A stretch of 19,111 bases of DNA from Cyanobacteria bacterium M_surface_7_m2_040 (lineage in GTDB: Bacteria > Cyanobacteriota > Cyanobacteriia > PCC-6307 > Cyanobiaceae): positions 1 through 19,111 of the forward strand of contig VGPQ01000001.1 of assembly GCA_016882555.1 (NCBI GenBank), written 5' to 3'. Positions 7,953-14,515 of the stretch are shown here, in pieces. Position 1 is the stretch's first letter; each line of letters starts with the position of its first letter. The translations under genes were made by a program, and so were the position numbers. The notes below the pieces were generated by a model. It searched no databases, was not told where the DNA came from, and saw nothing but the letters and a program-made list of their open reading frames with translations.

Positions 7953-8982
7953 GCAGGCCCTGGCCCAGGGGTCCTGGGTCAAATTGATCTGCGGAGCCAG
8001 CAATCAGGATCTTGCTGCGATCGAAGACCTGGCCGGGCTCTATGGATTGGTGGGTGTCCATTGCATCGACGCCGCCGCCGACCGTGCCGTTGTGGCGGCG
8101 GTGCGGCGGGGCCTGGCCTGGGCGCAGCAGCAGGGCCGGGGCGGGTCGCCACCTTGGCTGATGCTGAGCCTCAGCGATGGCAGTGACCCCCACTTCCGCA
8201 AGGCCTGGTTTGATCCCAGCCGCTGCCCGGCCGACTGCCCGCGCCCCTGCGAGCGGGTGTGCCCGGCCCTGGCCATCGGCGTGGCGGCCACCGGCTGCGC
8301 CGGCGTGCTGGAGCAGCGGTGCTACGGCTGCGGACGCTGTCTGCCGGCCTGCCCGCAGGGCCTGATCGAAGAGCGCTCGCAGGTGCTGGCCGCCGACGCG
8401 GTGCCCGCGCTGCTGGCTGACCTCCGCCCTGACGCCATTGAGCTGCATTGCCAGCCGAACCGCCTGCAGGCCTTTGCTGATCGCCTCGCTCAGCTGGCTG
8501 CCAGCGGCGTGACACTGCGGCGCCTGGCGGTCAGCATGGCTGCCGATCGCCGCAGTCCGGACACTCTGGCGGCCGAGCTGTGGCAGCGGTATGCCCTGTT
8601 GCGCGCCGCTGAATGGCAGCCCCTCTGGCAGTTGGATGGCCAGCCGATGAGCGGCGATCTCGGGCCGGCTCCTGCCAGGGCAGCCGTGCGATTGCTGGAA
8701 CGTCTGCGCACCAGGCTGCCTCCGGGCCCGTTGCAGCTGGCTGGAGGCACCAATGCCCAGACCCTCCCTGAACTGCAGCGGCGGCAGCTGCGCGGGGCTG
8801 TGGCCGGTGTCGCCTTCGGGGGCGACGCCCGTCGGCGCCTGCAGCCCTGGTTGCTGGAGGCCCAGCAGCGTGGCCGGCGCCTGCTCGACTGTCCCGACCT
8901 CTGGCCGCAGGCATTGGCCCAGGCCGAGGCGCTGGTGGCCCCCTGGTTGGGCCTCCAGGGTGTTGGCGTCAGGGGCTGTTGA
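7939..8982 (+). CDS. ldpA: LdpA-type Fe-S protein, circadian clock input
   Basis: LdpA of Synechococcus elongatus senses cellular redox state and adjusts clock period to light. About 347 residues are encoded. Eight cysteines occur as C-x3-C-x3-C-x3-C (residues 96, 100, 104, 108) and C-x2-C-x2-C-x3-C (128, 131, 134, 138), fitting two 4Fe-4S clusters as known for LdpA. The N-terminal [13 protein letters not shown] and [13 protein letters not shown] segments match the family. The start is uncertain: no ATG is available, and the choices are TTG at 7939, TTG at 7942, or GTG at 7867 with 24 extra residues that look like read-through of ndhN in another frame. The TTG starts overlap the ndhN end by 11 to 14 bases. 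Confidence 0.9.
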   Translation: MLPPEQALAQGSWVKLICGASNQDLAAIEDLAGLYGLVGVHCIDAAADRAVVAAVRRGLAWAQQQGRGGSPPWLMLSLSDGSDPHFRKAWFDPSRCPADCPRPCERVCPALAIGVAATGCAGVLEQRCYGCGRCLPACPQGLIEERSQVLAADAVPALLADLRPDAIELHCQPNRLQAFADRLAQLAASGVTLRRLAVSMAADRRSPDTLAAELWQRYALLRAAEWQPLWQLDGQPMSGDLGPAPARAAVRLLERLRTRLPPGPLQLAGGTNAQTLPELQRRQLRGAVAGVAFGGDARRRLQPWLLEAQQRGRRLLDCPDLWPQALAQAEALVAPWLGLQGVGVRGC

Positions 8983-9009
8983 CGACAGGCAGGCCGCTAT
9001 GGGTAACTA
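8979..9009 (+). promoter_or_regulatory. Possible promoter for tRNA-Gln and the HAD gene
   Basis: TTGACG at 8979-8984, overlapping the ldpA stop, resembles a -35 box. Downstream are TATGGG (8998-9003) and TAACTA (9004-9009), both imperfect -10 boxes with spacers of 13 and 19 bases. The site is 30-60 bases before the tRNA, a plausible distance, but the fit is weak. Confidence 0.3.
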
Positions 9010-9038
9010 GCAAGACGCCGGCGCTGCCTGGCGTTCAA

Positions 9039-9110
9039 TGGGCCGTCGCCAAGCGGTAAGGCAGCGGGTTTTGGTCCCGCCATTCCTAGGTTCGAATCCT
9101 AGCGGCCCAG
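9039..9110 (+). tRNA. tRNA-Gln (anticodon TTG)
   Basis: The full cloverleaf can be folded by hand. The acceptor stem is TGGGCCG/CGGCCCA (9039-9045 with 9103-9109). The D stem is GCC/GGC (9048-9050 with 9060-9062). The anticodon stem is GCGGG/CCCGC with loop TTTTGGT, giving anticodon TTG at 9071-9073. The T arm is CTAGG/CCTAG with loop TTCGAAT. The discriminator base is G9110. CCA is not encoded and must be added after transcription. A HAD-family gene begins almost immediately downstream on the same strand. Confidence 0.97.
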
Positions 9111-9112
9111 TT

Positions 9113-9868
9113 TTGACCCACACCTCCCTACTGGTCTTTGATTTCGACGGTGTGCTGGTCGACGGCATGCCGGAGTACTGGTGGGCGGCCCGGGGTGCGG
9201 CCTGCCAGCTCAATCCTGCTGTGAGCCTGCCCTCTGAGGCTCCGGCAGGGTTCGCCCAGCTGCGTCCGCTGATTCACAAGGGCTGGGAGATGGTGCTGAT
9301 GGCCGCCGAGCTCTCCCGACCCGATCTCGACCTGGCGGCGTTGCTGGCCGATTACGACCGCGGCCTGGCGGCGGCGCTGGCGCGCTGGTCGTGGAGCCCG
9401 GTGCAGCTGCAGCAGGCGCTTGAGGTGTTTCGCAGCGCCGGCATCGCCCAAGACCGTGCGGCCTGGCTGGCGCGCCACCGCTTCTACCCCGGCGTGCCCG
9501 AGCGCTTGCGCGCCCTGGCGGGCGAGGGCGCGGCCTGGATGGTGCTCACCACCAAGGGTGCAGCCTTCGCCCGGGAGCTGCTGGCGGCGGCCGGGTTGGA
9601 GCCAGCGGCCCTGTTCGGCCATGAGGCCGGCAGCAAGCCCGACGTGCTCGAAGCCCTGGTGGCCGACCATCGCGCTGCTGTGGTGCACTTCATCGAGGAT
9701 CGCCGCCCCACCCTTGAGGCCGTGCGCCTGCGCCCCGGTCTTGATGCGGTGCGCTGCCATCTGGTCTCGTGGGGCTACCTCGGCCCCCGCGATGACCAGA
9801 ACCTGCCGGCCTCGATCAGCTGGTTGACGCCCGAGTTGTTTGGCGCCCCCTTGGCAGCGTGGCCCTGA
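9113..9868 (+). CDS. HAD-superfamily hydrolase, probable phosphatase
   Basis: The protein has the four HAD motifs: DFDGVLVDG near the N-terminus (nucleophile Asp10, acid Asp12), LTTKG (motif II), the Lys of GSKPD (motif III) and FIEDRRPTLEA (motif IV acidic pair). A helical cap region of about 110 residues between motifs I and II suggests a C1-type cap. The substrate is unknown. The start is set at TTG 9113, nine codons before the catalytic Asp; the frame extends upstream to 9038, but that part is tRNA sequence. Only two bases lie between the tRNA end and this start, so there is no room for a Shine-Dalgarno site outside the tRNA. About 251 residues. Confidence 0.85.
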   Translation: MTHTSLLVFDFDGVLVDGMPEYWWAARGAACQLNPAVSLPSEAPAGFAQLRPLIHKGWEMVLMAAELSRPDLDLAALLADYDRGLAAALARWSWSPVQLQQALEVFRSAGIAQDRAAWLARHRFYPGVPERLRALAGEGAAWMVLTTKGAAFARELLAAAGLEPAALFGHEAGSKPDVLEALVADHRAAVVHFIEDRRPTLEAVRLRPGLDAVRCHLVSWGYLGPRDDQNLPASISWLTPELFGAPLAAWP

Positions 9869-9878
9869 GCGCTACAGT
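9851..9878 (+). promoter_or_regulatory. Candidate recA promoter
   Basis: TTGGCA (9851-9856, five of six to TTGACA) and TACAGT (9873-9878, four of six to TATAAT) are separated by 16 bases. The -35 box lies within the last codons of the HAD gene. Transcription would start near 9885, giving a recA leader of about 150 bases. Confidence 0.5.
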
Positions 9879-9889
9879 ACGCCCGTACT
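9876..9889. promoter_or_regulatory. LexA-type operator (SOS box) at recA
   Basis: AGTACGCCCGTACT is a perfect inverted repeat (AGTACG/CGTACT around CC). It fits the published cyanobacterial LexA consensus RGTACNNNDGTWCB except for C at the D position. It overlaps the -10 box and probable start of the recA promoter, where bound LexA would block RNA polymerase. Confidence 0.75.
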
Positions 9890-10036
9890 AACGCTTTGTG
9901 GTTTGGATTTCGGCCGCCGCCTGAAACGCTGGCCGGTTTTGGTGGCACTTGTCTTCTGGTGGCCGCAGGATGCTCCTGTGGCTTCCGTGTTCTGTTCTGA
10001 CCCTGTTCTGAACTTCTCCTGACTCCGTTCTGGACC

Positions 10037-11308
10037 ATGCCAGCTGATTCCAAGGCCGCCGCCGCTGCTGCCGCCACGCCTGCGCCCTCCTCCTCATCCC
10101 CCTCCGCGTCGTCTTCCGCTTCGGCGCCTTCTGCTTCGCTCACCTCCCGCTCCACCGCGGGTGCCACCACGACCCCTGTTGCCGCTGTGCCTGCTTCCTC
10201 TGCTCCCGCTTCGTCTGCCCAGTCCGCTGCCGGCGCTGCCGAGCGTGACAAGGCACTGGGTCTGGTGCTCAACCAGATCGAGCGCAACTTCGGCAAGGGC
10301 TCGATCATGCGCCTGGGGGATGCCTCGCGGATGCGGGTCGAGACGATCTCCACCGGTGCATTGACCCTCGATCTGGCCCTGGGGGGCGGCTATCCCAAGG
10401 GACGGGTGGTCGAGGTGTACGGCCCCGAGAGCTCCGGCAAGACCACGCTCACCCTCCATGCGATCGCCGAGGTTCAGCGCCGCGGCGGGGTGGCCGCCTT
10501 CGTGGATGCGGAGCACGCCCTGGATCCCGTGTATGCCGCGGCCCTGGGTGTCGACATCGAGAACCTGCTCGTCTCCCAGCCGGACACCGGCGAGATGGCG
10601 CTGGAGATCGTCGATCAGCTGGTGCGCTCGGCCGCGGTCGACATCGTGGTGGTCGACTCGGTGGCGGCGCTCACCCCCCGGGCCGAGATCGAGGGTGAGA
10701 TGGGTGATCTGGCCGTGGGCAGTCAGGCGCGCTTGATGAGCCAGGCAATGCGCAAGATCACCGGCAACATCGGCAAATCCGGTTGCACCGTGATTTTCCT
10801 CAACCAGTTGCGCCAGAAGATCGGGGTCACCTACGGCAATCCGGAGACCACCACCGGTGGCAATGCGCTCAAGTTCTATGCCTCCGTGCGGCTCGACATC
10901 CGCCGCATCCAGACCCTCAAGCGGGGCACCGAGGAGTACGGCATCCGCGCCAAGGTGAAGGTGGCCAAAAACAAGGTGGCGCCGCCGTTCCGCATCGCTG
11001 AATTCGACATCCTGTTTGGCCGCGGCATCAGCACCCTGGGGTGCCTGCTCGATCTGGCGGAGGAGACCGGTGTGGTCACCCGCAAGGGGGCCTGGTACAG
11101 CTATGAGGGTGACAACATCGGCCAGGGTCGCGACAACACCATCGTCTGGTTGGAGCAGAACCCTGAGCAGCGCGACGTGATCGAGCAGCTCACCCGCCAG
11201 AAGCTCACGGAAGGGTCGGAGGTCACGGCCAATTCGATGAAGCCCCTGGCCGCAGCTGCCAAGGCTGCAGCAGCGACACCTCTCGAGGAGCTGCCCCAGG
11301 CCAGCTGA
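10037..11308 (+). CDS. recA: RecA recombinase with long low-complexity N-terminus
   Basis: RecA forms filaments on single-stranded DNA, drives strand exchange and triggers LexA self-cleavage. The 423-residue product has a complete core: Walker A GPESSGKT (residues 129-136), [11 protein letters not shown], Walker [13 protein letters not shown], loop L1 ([21 protein letters not shown]), loop L2 ([21 protein letters not shown]) and the C-terminal domain. Residues 1-68 before ERDKALGL are 58/68 Ala, Ser, Pro or Thr, about 63 residues longer than in E. coli by Walker A position. The ATG at 10037 is kept because MPAD-K resembles the usual start of picocyanobacterial RecA. It has no clear Shine-Dalgarno site. 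Control by LexA is likely. Confidence 0.98.
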   Translation: MPADSKAAAAAAATPAPSSSSPSASSSASAPSASLTSRSTAGATTTPVAAVPASSAPASSAQSAAGAAERDKALGLVLNQIERNFGKGSIMRLGDASRMRVETISTGALTLDLALGGGYPKGRVVEVYGPESSGKTTLTLHAIAEVQRRGGVAAFVDAEHALDPVYAAALGVDIENLLVSQPDTGEMALEIVDQLVRSAAVDIVVVDSVAALTPRAEIEGEMGDLAVGSQARLMSQAMRKITGNIGKSGCTVIFLNQLRQKIGVTYGNPETTTGGNALKFYASVRLDIRRIQTLKRGTEEYGIRAKVKVAKNKVAPPFRIAEFDILFGRGISTLGCLLDLAEETGVVTRKGAWYSYEGDNIGQGRDNTIVWLEQNPEQRDVIEQLTRQKLTEGSEVTANSMKPLAAAAKAAAATPLEELPQAS

Positions 11309-11310
11309 GT

Positions 11311-11324
11311 GCTGGTTGGCCAGC
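11311..11324. terminator. Weak two-way terminator between recA and DUF1815
   Basis: GCTGG and CCAGC form a perfect 5-bp stem around TTGG in the 25-base gap between the convergent recA and DUF1815 genes. An alternative pairing with GGCCAGC just upstream (11299-11305) is possible. No real T tract follows on either strand, so efficiency is doubtful. Confidence 0.3.
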
Positions 11325-11333
11325 CCTTGATCG

Positions 11334-11705
11334 TTAGCGTTGCAGCTTGGCCAGGTCTCGCTGGGGTCGAAGGTTCGGCTCCAGCCGAGGCTGCTGCAGT
11401 CGATCGGCCACCCGCTGCAGTTCCTGAATGGCTTCAGCGCCTTCGAACTTGACCAGCTCATGGCCATCGCGGGATTCCACCCAGCTGATGCCGAAATCGG
11501 ACACCAGAAAGCGAACCATGTGGTTGTTGCCGTCGCTTGGGGTCAGATTGGCCACAAACGACGCGCCATGACCGTCGCGTCCATCGCCGCAGACGTAGCA
11601 ACTGGCGCTGTGGCCGGATGCGCTGAGGCTGTTCGCCAGGGCCTGCAGGCTCAGCACCAGGTCTTCGACAACGCTGCGGTACTGCTCGGCAAGACGACAA
11701 AACAC
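11334..11705 (-). CDS. DUF1815 family protein
   Basis: The 123-residue product matches the cyanobacterial DUF1815 family, of unknown function: FCRLAEQYRSVVEDLVLSLQALA at the N-terminus, SCYVCG with a C-x2-C pair (Cys36, Cys39), and MVRFLVSDFGISWVESRD with LVKFEGAEAIQELQ after it. The last 20 or so residues, rich in Arg, Gln and Pro, extend past the usual family end. The start is a GTG at 11705, supported by a GGAGG ribosome binding site 6 bases before it; no in-frame ATG fits. No signal peptide or membrane segment is seen. It lies 73 bases after the DUF2839 gene on the same strand. Confidence 0.85.
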   Translation of the reverse strand: MFCRLAEQYRSVVEDLVLSLQALANSLSASGHSASCYVCGDGRDGHGASFVANLTPSDGNNHMVRFLVSDFGISWVESRDGHELVKFEGAEAIQELQRVADRLQQPRLEPNLRPQRDLAKLQR

Positions 11706-11778
11706 GGCAGCCTCCAGAAGGTCAACCCATCTTAAGGGTTTCTTCCGATTGTCGTGCGCACAAGTGCTTAGGCCCGCA

Positions 11779-12027
11779 TCAGCCGTCGGCCAGGGTCCAC
11801 CAGCCCAGGGCGGGACCGATGAAGCGCACCGTGATCCAGAACACCACCAGGGCTCCGATCCCGATCCAGGCGCCGCGGGTGGTGAGCGCCACGAACCGTT
11901 CGCCGGTGTTGCCGCCGGCGGGATTCCACCAGGGCGTTGGGGCGCCGCTGCCCGCCTTGGTGGACGTGTTGGCCTTCACTTGGCGCGGCGGCAGCCCCTG
12001 GGCGCTGCGGCGTTTGGCTTCCCCCAT
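11779..12027 (-). CDS. DUF2839 family small membrane protein
   Basis: The 82-residue product shows the DUF2839 pattern: MGEAKRRSAQGLPPRQ at the start and RFVALTTRGAWIGIGALVVFWITVRFIGPALGWW near the end. The latter includes one hydrophobic membrane segment (about residues 51-72). The ATG at 12027 is preferred over an in-frame upstream start at 12054 because family members begin MGEAKRR. No Shine-Dalgarno site is evident. The function is unknown; the basic N-terminus followed by a single transmembrane helix suggests a small cytoplasm-facing membrane protein. It follows the helicase-like gene after 50 bases. Confidence 0.85.
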   Translation of the reverse strand: MGEAKRRSAQGLPPRQVKANTSTKAGSGAPTPWWNPAGGNTGERFVALTTRGAWIGIGALVVFWITVRFIGPALGWWTLADG

Positions 12028-12077
12028 CTGGGTGCGGCAGTGAGCTGTGGCCAACGCTAGACGCTGCAGCGGGCTTC

Positions 12078-13538
12078 TCAGCTGGGCAGAAGGCGGCTGA
12101 GGCCCACCCAGGGTTCCAGAGCCTGCAGCACCCGTTGGCCCCAGCTGCGCCCCCGCAACCTGCCGTCGAGGATCGCCAGCCGCGCACCGTGCTGGCGGCG
12201 CAGGCTGGACACGGCGTGCTGAACGAGCAGCAGGGCATCGGGCAGCAGCAGTTCCCGAAACCAGTCGCGCCCCTGCTGGCGCAGCTGGCTCACGCGGGCC
12301 GCGGTGAGCGGGTCTTCAAGGCTGGCGATCGGCAGTAGCGCCACCACCAGCTGGGCGGGTTGGGGCAGCCGCTCCTGGTGATCGAGCCACCACGACCAGC
12401 GGGCACAGAGCACGCCATTGCTGTCTGGGTTTGTGGATTCGTGCACCACGCGGCTGCCGAATTCGGCGGCCAGAGCGCTGGTCAGCTGCCTTCGCAGCTG
12501 GTCGTCATCCACCAGCACCACGCTGAGCCGCTCCTGGCCCAGCATCAGCCGGCGGCTCTGCTCCAGCAGATGCTGGGCGTAGATCGGGCTGTTGGGCAGC
12601 GGCTGACGCAAGGGGGCATACAGCGGCAAGGGATCGGCCAGTGGCGCTTCTCCCAGCAGCACATCCACCTGGGGCTTGAGCCCCATGTGCAGTGTGGCGG
12701 CCGGCAGCGCATCGCCGGGGCGCTGCGCCGGCAGTTGGCCAATCACGATGGCGCCGCGGTTGTCGAGCAGTCCAGACAGCACCGCCAGCGGTTCCAGCGG
12801 CTGGCGCTGCAGCGACCACTGCAGCAGTTCGGCATTGACCTCGGCCCAGCTGCACCAGTCGCTTCCTGGAACGGCGAGCCAGTGCTCCCAGGGTTGGGGC
12901 AGAGGGCTGAGCAGGCTCAGCAATTGGCGCAGCGGCGCCTCATCGTTGATCGCCAGAGCCACGCGGCCGTCGGGGTGGCGCGGAGCTGCCAGCACCCGCT
13001 GGCTGAGGCGTTCGTGCAACTCCAGCAGGGCCGCCTCGGCCGCCGGCATGGCCCGGCGCAGCTGATCCCAGTGCTGGGGATCGATGCGAATGGCCAGGGC
13101 CTGCCGCAGCAAGGCTTCGAGCCGCTCGGCCTGGGGCAACACCAGCTGGCGGTCTCCCAGCCGTTGGCGCTGCCAGGCCTGAATCAGTTCGCTGTGGTTC
13201 ATCACCCACAGCACGTGGGCTGCGGGAGGCTCCGGGCCCTCCCTGCAGGCCAGCGGCAGGCCGGCCCGGGCCAGGCGCGGCAGCTCGATCTGCAGCAGCC
13301 GCTGGCGTTGGGCATCGCTGATCACCAGGGCCAGTGGGCTTTCGCTGAGGGCCAGGGGCACCAGCAGGCTGATCCACCAGCTCGGGTCGCTGCCCACGGC
13401 CAGGCGGATCAGGCTGTGATCGGCGCGCCGCAGGCTGCGTCCGACCAGTCGGCTGAGGCTGAGGTGATGGGGCCACGTCTCAGCCCCCTCCTGCACCAGC
13501 AGCGCCTTGAGTCGATGGTGAGCGCGCGCTTCCAACAT
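12078..13538 (-). CDS. Degenerate DinG/Rad3-like helicase protein
   Basis: The 486-residue protein starts at ATG 13538 (MLEARAHHRLKALL); the frame stays open upstream to 13910, but that part overlaps tyrA and is compositionally unlike a protein. The C-terminal 130 residues resemble DinG/Rad3 domain 2: LPIASLEDPLTAARVSQL, GRDWFRELLLPDALL, and ARLAILDGRL with SWGQ. Expected ATPase motifs look lost: VGSDPSWWISLLVP (48-61) sits where Walker A should be, LVLPQAERLE (132-141) where the DEAH box should be, and QHAVSSLRR (440-448) in place of QGxGRLIR. It is probably a non-catalytic relative, although distant homology keeps the function uncertain. It is divergent from tyrA, with 50 bases between. Confidence 0.65.
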   Translation of the reverse strand: MLEARAHHRLKALLVQEGAETWPHHLSLSRLVGRSLRRADHSLIRLAVGSDPSWWISLLVPLALSESPLALVISDAQRQRLLQIELPRLARAGLPLACREGPEPPAAHVLWVMNHSELIQAWQRQRLGDRQLVLPQAERLEALLRQALAIRIDPQHWDQLRRAMPAAEAALLELHERLSQRVLAAPRHPDGRVALAINDEAPLRQLLSLLSPLPQPWEHWLAVPGSDWCSWAEVNAELLQWSLQRQPLEPLAVLSGLLDNRGAIVIGQLPAQRPGDALPAATLHMGLKPQVDVLLGEAPLADPLPLYAPLRQPLPNSPIYAQHLLEQSRRLMLGQERLSVVLVDDDQLRRQLTSALAAEFGSRVVHESTNPDSNGVLCARWSWWLDHQERLPQPAQLVVALLPIASLEDPLTAARVSQLRQQGRDWFRELLLPDALLLVQHAVSSLRRQHGARLAILDGRLRGRSWGQRVLQALEPWVGLSRLLPS

Positions 13539-13588
13539 CGCGGAATCGTAGGAAGCTGGACCATCAGCCCCATTCGACTCGCCTGCCG

Positions 13589-14503
13589 ATGCAAGCCCCT
13601 GCAGCTGCGAACCTCTGGCGGTCCACTCCCGTGGGGGTGGTTGGCCTGGGTCTGATCGGTGGTTCGATCGCCCTTGACCTACGGCGGCTTGGGGTGACGG
13701 TGCACGGCCTGGTGCACCGCCCTGAGACGGCGCTGCGAGCGCTTCAGCGCGGCCTGGTGGACCAGGTGAGCACCGATCCCGCCGTGCTCCAGACCTGTGG
13801 CCTGGTGGTGCTGGCGCTGCCCCTCGATGGGCTGCTGCAACCGGATCCGGCCCTGGTGGCTGCTCTGCCGCCTCAGGCGGTGGTGACCGATGTGGGGTCG
13901 GTGAAGGCACCGGTGCTGGCGCGCTGGCAACCGTTGCACCCGCGGTTTGTGGCCAGCCATCCGATGGCCGGCACCGCCGCAGCGGGCGTGGAGGCGGGGG
14001 AGGCGGGTCTGTTCAGCGGACGCCCCTGGGTGGCCACCCCCGACGGCCATACCGAGCCGCAGGCGCTTGAGACCGTTCACGACCTGGCCAGTGCCCTGGG
14101 GGCCCGTTGGCTCTGCTGCGACGCCGGCGGCCACGACCAGGCCGTGGCCCTGATCTCCCATCTGCCGGTGCTGGTTTCAGCCGCGCTGCTGCAGGCCGCT
14201 GATCGCGCCAGCTCCGGCTCGGAGCAGCCAGGCTCTGCCGCGCAGCTCCCCACCCTGGTGAGGGCTCTGGCGTCATCGGGATTTGCCGACACCACGCGGG
14301 TGGGAGGCGGCAACCCACGGCTGGGAACGCTGATGGCCCGCTGCAACCAGGCCGCCGTGGTGGAGGCTCTGCAGACCTACAGCCAATGCTTCTCTGAGCT
14401 GGCGCACCAGGTGGAGCTGGGGCGCTGGGGCGATCTGGAGCAGGCTCTGCACCAGGCCCAGCAGCTACGCCCGCCGTTCGTTGATCCGCCGGCTGCGGAT
14501 TAG
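13589..14503 (+). CDS. tyrA: Prephenate/arogenate dehydrogenase
   Basis: TyrA makes the last redox step of tyrosine synthesis; characterised cyanobacterial enzymes such as that of Synechocystis are NADP-dependent arogenate dehydrogenases. The 304-residue product has the nucleotide-binding GLGLIGGS (Gly19, Gly21, Gly24), then VVTDVGSVKAPVL, the substrate-site SHPMAGTAAAGVEAGEAGLFSGRPW, and GHDQAVALISHLPVLVSAAL in the helical dimerisation domain. Length and motif order are complete. The ATG at 13589 is the only start that keeps the Rossmann fold within 20 residues. Its stop faces that of crtD with 12 bases between; no terminator is seen. Confidence 0.95.
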   Translation: MQAPAAANLWRSTPVGVVGLGLIGGSIALDLRRLGVTVHGLVHRPETALRALQRGLVDQVSTDPAVLQTCGLVVLALPLDGLLQPDPALVAALPPQAVVTDVGSVKAPVLARWQPLHPRFVASHPMAGTAAAGVEAGEAGLFSGRPWVATPDGHTEPQALETVHDLASALGARWLCCDAGGHDQAVALISHLPVLVSAALLQAADRASSGSEQPGSAAQLPTLVRALASSGFADTTRVGGGNPRLGTLMARCNQAAVVEALQTYSQCFSELAHQVELGRWGDLEQALHQAQQLRPPFVDPPAAD

Positions 14504-14515
14504 GACACGGCTGGC

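Noticed and set aside
9038..9112. N-terminal extension of the HAD protein through the tRNA
   Set aside because: The sequence is fully explained by the tRNA-Gln cloverleaf.
10094..11467. 457-codon minus-strand open frame opposite recA
   Set aside because: It is antisense to a clearly conserved recA, and its C-terminus simply mirrors the low-complexity recA start.
12360..13655. 431-codon plus-strand open frame opposite the helicase-like gene
   Set aside because: The minus-strand frame has a plausible start, normal composition and helicase-like regions; the plus frame is Gln/His-rich shadow sequence.
13539..13910. N-terminal extension of the helicase-like protein
   Set aside because: It would overlap the first third of tyrA in antisense and is Pro/Gly/Arg-rich; MLEARAHH at 13538 is a natural start.
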